The notes below the pieces were generated by a model. That model was not told the origin of the DNA. It did not search any database and worked only from the letters and a program-made list of their open reading frames with translations. A stretch of DNA of 15,188 bases from Actinomycetota bacterium. GTDB taxonomy: Bacteria; Actinomycetota; Actinomycetes; Nanopelagicales; Nanopelagicaceae. Of the stretch, positions 13,183 to 15,188 are shown in pieces (the first letter of the stretch is position 1; each line of letters starts with the position of its first letter). The stretch covers positions 1-15,188 of the forward strand of contig RFMK01000085.1 of assembly GCA_009927705.1 (NCBI GenBank), written 5' to 3'. Both the position numbers and the translations under genes were made by a program.

Positions 13183-15149
13183 CCGTCATTGTCGCAATGG
13201 ATGGACCAAGTGGATCTGGCAAGTCGTCCACATCAAAAGCAATCGCCAAACGCGCAGGTTGGCTCTACTTGGATACTGGAGCTTTGTATCGTGCCGCAAC
13301 CTGGTTAGCCATGCGCGAAACAATTGATGATGCACAATCATTAGTTGCGGCATTAGAGAAATATCCAATTGTCTTTAAAACTGATCCGGATAATCCAATA
13401 ACTTTATGTGGAGGGATTGATATCTCTCAAGTCATTCGGACTCCAGAAGTTACATCGGCCGTCAGCAGAGTAAGTGCGTGGCCGGAATTGCGCGCTTCAT
13501 TACTTTTACTGCAACGGCGAATAATTGAAAGCGCCAAGAATGGAATTGTCGTTGAAGGCCGAGATATTGGAACGGTCGTAGCCCCTCAGGCGCAGCTAAA
13601 AATATGGCTTCAAGCGGATATCAATGCCAGAGCGATACGTCGAGATTCTGAACAGCGAGAGATGAAGTTTGATAATGGAGGAGTCGCAAAAGTTGCTGAT
13701 TCGCTCCACGATCGCGATATTCTCGATAGCACGCGTATTGCTTCACCGCTAAAAAAAGCAGACGATGCGCTTGTGGTGGATTCCACCAATCTCACTCTGG
13801 CTGAAACTATTGATTACATCTGGAACATCCTCAAACAGCGTTCACTGATCGGTTTGCCTAGAGTGGTAATTATCGGACGTCCAAACGTTGGTAAGTCGAC
13901 GTTGGTTAACAGAATCATCGGATCTCGAGAAGCAATCATTGAAGATACCCCAGGTGTAACACGCGACCGCGTCTCATATGAAGCCGAATGGAATGGCAAG
14001 AACTTTGTTGTCGTTGACACCGGCGGTTGGGAACCAACGGCCGAGGGAATAGCGTTGAAAATTTCAGATGCAGCCGAGTCTGCAATCGTTGATGCCGACT
14101 TAGTTCTTTTCGTTGTCGATGCGCAAGTTGGCCAACAATCAGATGATGATGCCCTCATTTCAGTATTACGAAAAAGTAAGAAGCCAATAATGTTGATTGC
14201 AAATAAGGTAGATAGCGATAAAGACGAACTTGAAGCTCATTCGCTGTGGAATCTTGGGCTAGGTGAACCACATTTCATATCTGCAGCACATGGAAGAGGT
14301 AGCGGAGATTTACTTGACCTGATCGTTGCGCAATTACCGGAAGTTGGTCAGAGTCGAATGGACGATGGCTATCGACGTATCGCAATCGTCGGGCGACCGA
14401 ATGTTGGTAAAAGTAGTTTGCTTAACTCGTTTGCGGGTACGACGCGCGCCTTGGTTGATGATGCCGAAGGTACAACTCGTGACCCAATAGATGAATTGAT
14501 CGACATCGGGGATAAGACATGGCGGTTTATCGATACGGCCGGTATCCGCCGGCGCGCTCACCAAGCTTCAGGTTCTGACTATTACGCCGCTCTTCGGACC
14601 GAACGTGCGATTGAAAATGCCGAAGTGGTGATCATGGTGCTGGACGCCTCAGTCCCGATCACGGAGCAAGACCTGAGAATCATCTCATTAGTGGAGGAAT
14701 CAGGAAAGGCTCTCGTCATTGGTATGAACAAGTGGGACTTAGTCGATGAAGAACGACGCCTTTCCCTCGATAAAGAGACAGATAGAAATTTTGATCAAGT
14801 TGAATGGGCCGAGCGCGTCAACATCTCGGCCAAAACTGGCTGGCATAAGGATCGGCTTTTGCCGGCAATCGAACGAGCGTTATCGAGTTGGGAGTTGCGA
14901 GTACCTACTGGCAGGCTCAATTCCTTCTTGGGCCAACTAGTTGGCGGCAACCCACCACCCATCAGAGGTGGCAAACAACCCAAAATTCTCTTTGCCACAC
15001 AAGCGGGCATTGCGCCACCGACATTCGTCATCTTCGCTACGGAATTTCTCGAAGCTTCTTATCGTCGCTTTATCGAACGGCGCCTTCGCGAAGAGTTCGG
15101 TTTCTCCGGTTCGCCCATTCGGGTCTCCGTACGCATTCGGGAGAGATAA
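13179..15149 (+). CDS. cmk-der: Bifunctional cytidylate kinase / GTPase Der fusion
   Basis: The 656-residue fusion joins CMP kinase (EC 2.7.4.25) to the ribosome-assembly GTPase Der (EngA). Residues 1 to about 222 are the kinase: P-loop GPSGSGKSS (9-17), YLDTGALYRA, VVEGRDIGTVVAP and the HDRDILDSTR lid segment. Der follows with two G domains: GRPNVGKS at 233-240 with DTPGVTRD, DTGGWE and NKVD, then GRPNVGKS at 405-412 with EGTTRD, DTAGIRRR and NKWD. The C-terminal KH-like domain has NPPPIRGGKQPKI and ends SVRIRER. All G motifs look intact. Such fusions are known in actinobacteria, for example Bifidobacterium, whereas M. tuberculosis keeps two genes. ATG 13179 overlaps the tyrA stop by four bases. 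Confidence 0.96.
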   Translation: MTVIVAMDGPSGSGKSSTSKAIAKRAGWLYLDTGALYRAATWLAMRETIDDAQSLVAALEKYPIVFKTDPDNPITLCGGIDISQVIRTPEVTSAVSRVSAWPELRASLLLLQRRIIESAKNGIVVEGRDIGTVVAPQAQLKIWLQADINARAIRRDSEQREMKFDNGGVAKVADSLHDRDILDSTRIASPLKKADDALVVDSTNLTLAETIDYIWNILKQRSLIGLPRVVIIGRPNVGKSTLVNRIIGSREAIIEDTPGVTRDRVSYEAEWNGKNFVVVDTGGWEPTAEGIALKISDAAESAIVDADLVLFVVDAQVGQQSDDDALISVLRKSKKPIMLIANKVDSDKDELEAHSLWNLGLGEPHFISAAHGRGSGDLLDLIVAQLPEVGQSRMDDGYRRIAIVGRPNVGKSSLLNSFAGTTRALVDDAEGTTRDPIDELIDIGDKTWRFIDTAGIRRRAHQASGSDYYAALRTERAIENAEVVIMVLDASVPITEQDLRIISLVEESGKALVIGMNKWDLVDEERRLSLDKETDRNFDQVEWAERVNISAKTGWHKDRLLPAIERALSSWELRVPTGRLNSFLGQLVGGNPPPIRGGKQPKILFATQAGIAPPTFVIFATEFLEASYRRFIERRLREEFGFSGSPIRVSVRIRER

Positions 15150-15171
15150 GCCGATCTTCGTTAGGATCGGC
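15150..15171 (+). terminator. Hairpin directly after cmk/der, possible terminator
   Basis: GCCGATC (15150-15156) pairs with GATCGGC (15165-15171) across an eight-base loop, starting one base after the stop codon. No T tract follows, so it is not a canonical intrinsic terminator, though U-poor hairpins are common in actinobacteria. The remaining bases to 15188 show no recognisable feature. Confidence 0.5.
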
Positions 15172-15188
15172 AACCTTGGAGAGTCTTA

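Noticed and set aside
15165..15188. Possible tRNA or other gene beginning at the right edge
   Set aside because: Too few bases remain to form any arm of a tRNA, and no start codon with a ribosome site is seen.
1..15188. Mobile elements, phage genes, CRISPR arrays or rRNA genes
   Set aside because: No transposase, terminal inverted repeats, spaced direct repeats, or rRNA/tRNA sequence was seen; xerD carries the conserved housekeeping motifs and sits in its usual locus, so it is not taken as a phage integrase.

Overview
The window looks like a piece of a compact actinobacterial chromosome. Gene order matches the mycobacterial Rv1691-Rv1713 neighbourhood and its Streptomyces and Corynebacterium counterparts: TPR protein, tlyA, NAD kinase, recN, pyrG, xerD, a ParA-like ATPase, scpA, scpB, rluB, then aroH, tyrA and cmk/der. 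Base composition is moderate, well below that of high-GC soil actinobacteria. Intergenic space is minimal and many genes overlap by 4-20 bases. This suggests a streamlined lineage such as the freshwater acI group (Nanopelagicales). That placement is an inference from synteny and protein style, not from a marker tree.

Region 1 (1-1882): a rho-independent terminator from an upstream unit, then an Arg/Ser-rich TPR protein, a short tail-less SSB-like protein, a small coiled-coil protein with a lysine-rich tail, and a 52-residue protein. Region 2 (1932-7871): one tightly packed plus-strand run of tlyA (rRNA methylation), nadK (NADP supply), recN (break repair), pyrG (CTP synthesis) and xerD (chromosome dimer resolution). 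Region 3 (7885-9215): a minus-strand two-gene cassette, a ParA-type ATPase followed by a small predicted ribbon-helix-helix protein, placed antiparallel between xerD and scpA. Region 4 (9278-11479): scpA-scpB (condensin partners of SMC) and rluB (pseudouridine synthase). Region 5 (11480-11761): the only sizeable gap, AT-rich, with nested inverted repeats that could fold into a structured RNA. Region 6 (11762-15149): aroH (chorismate mutase), tyrA (prephenate dehydrogenase) and a fused cytidylate kinase/GTPase Der, followed by a short hairpin.

Functionally, the middle of the window groups chromosome maintenance genes (recN, xerD, parA plus RHH partner, scpAB). The flanks hold rRNA and ribosome maturation (tlyA, rluB, der), nucleotide and cofactor supply (nadK, pyrG, cmk) and tyrosine biosynthesis (aroH, tyrA). 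Several starts lack a Shine-Dalgarno sequence but carry TANNNT exactly six bases upstream, the signature of leaderless transcripts. Most genes are ordinary for this locus. The points most worth a second look are the inverted ParA-RHH cassette with an operator-like repeat, the structured 282-base gap, and the small uncharacterised proteins near the left end.
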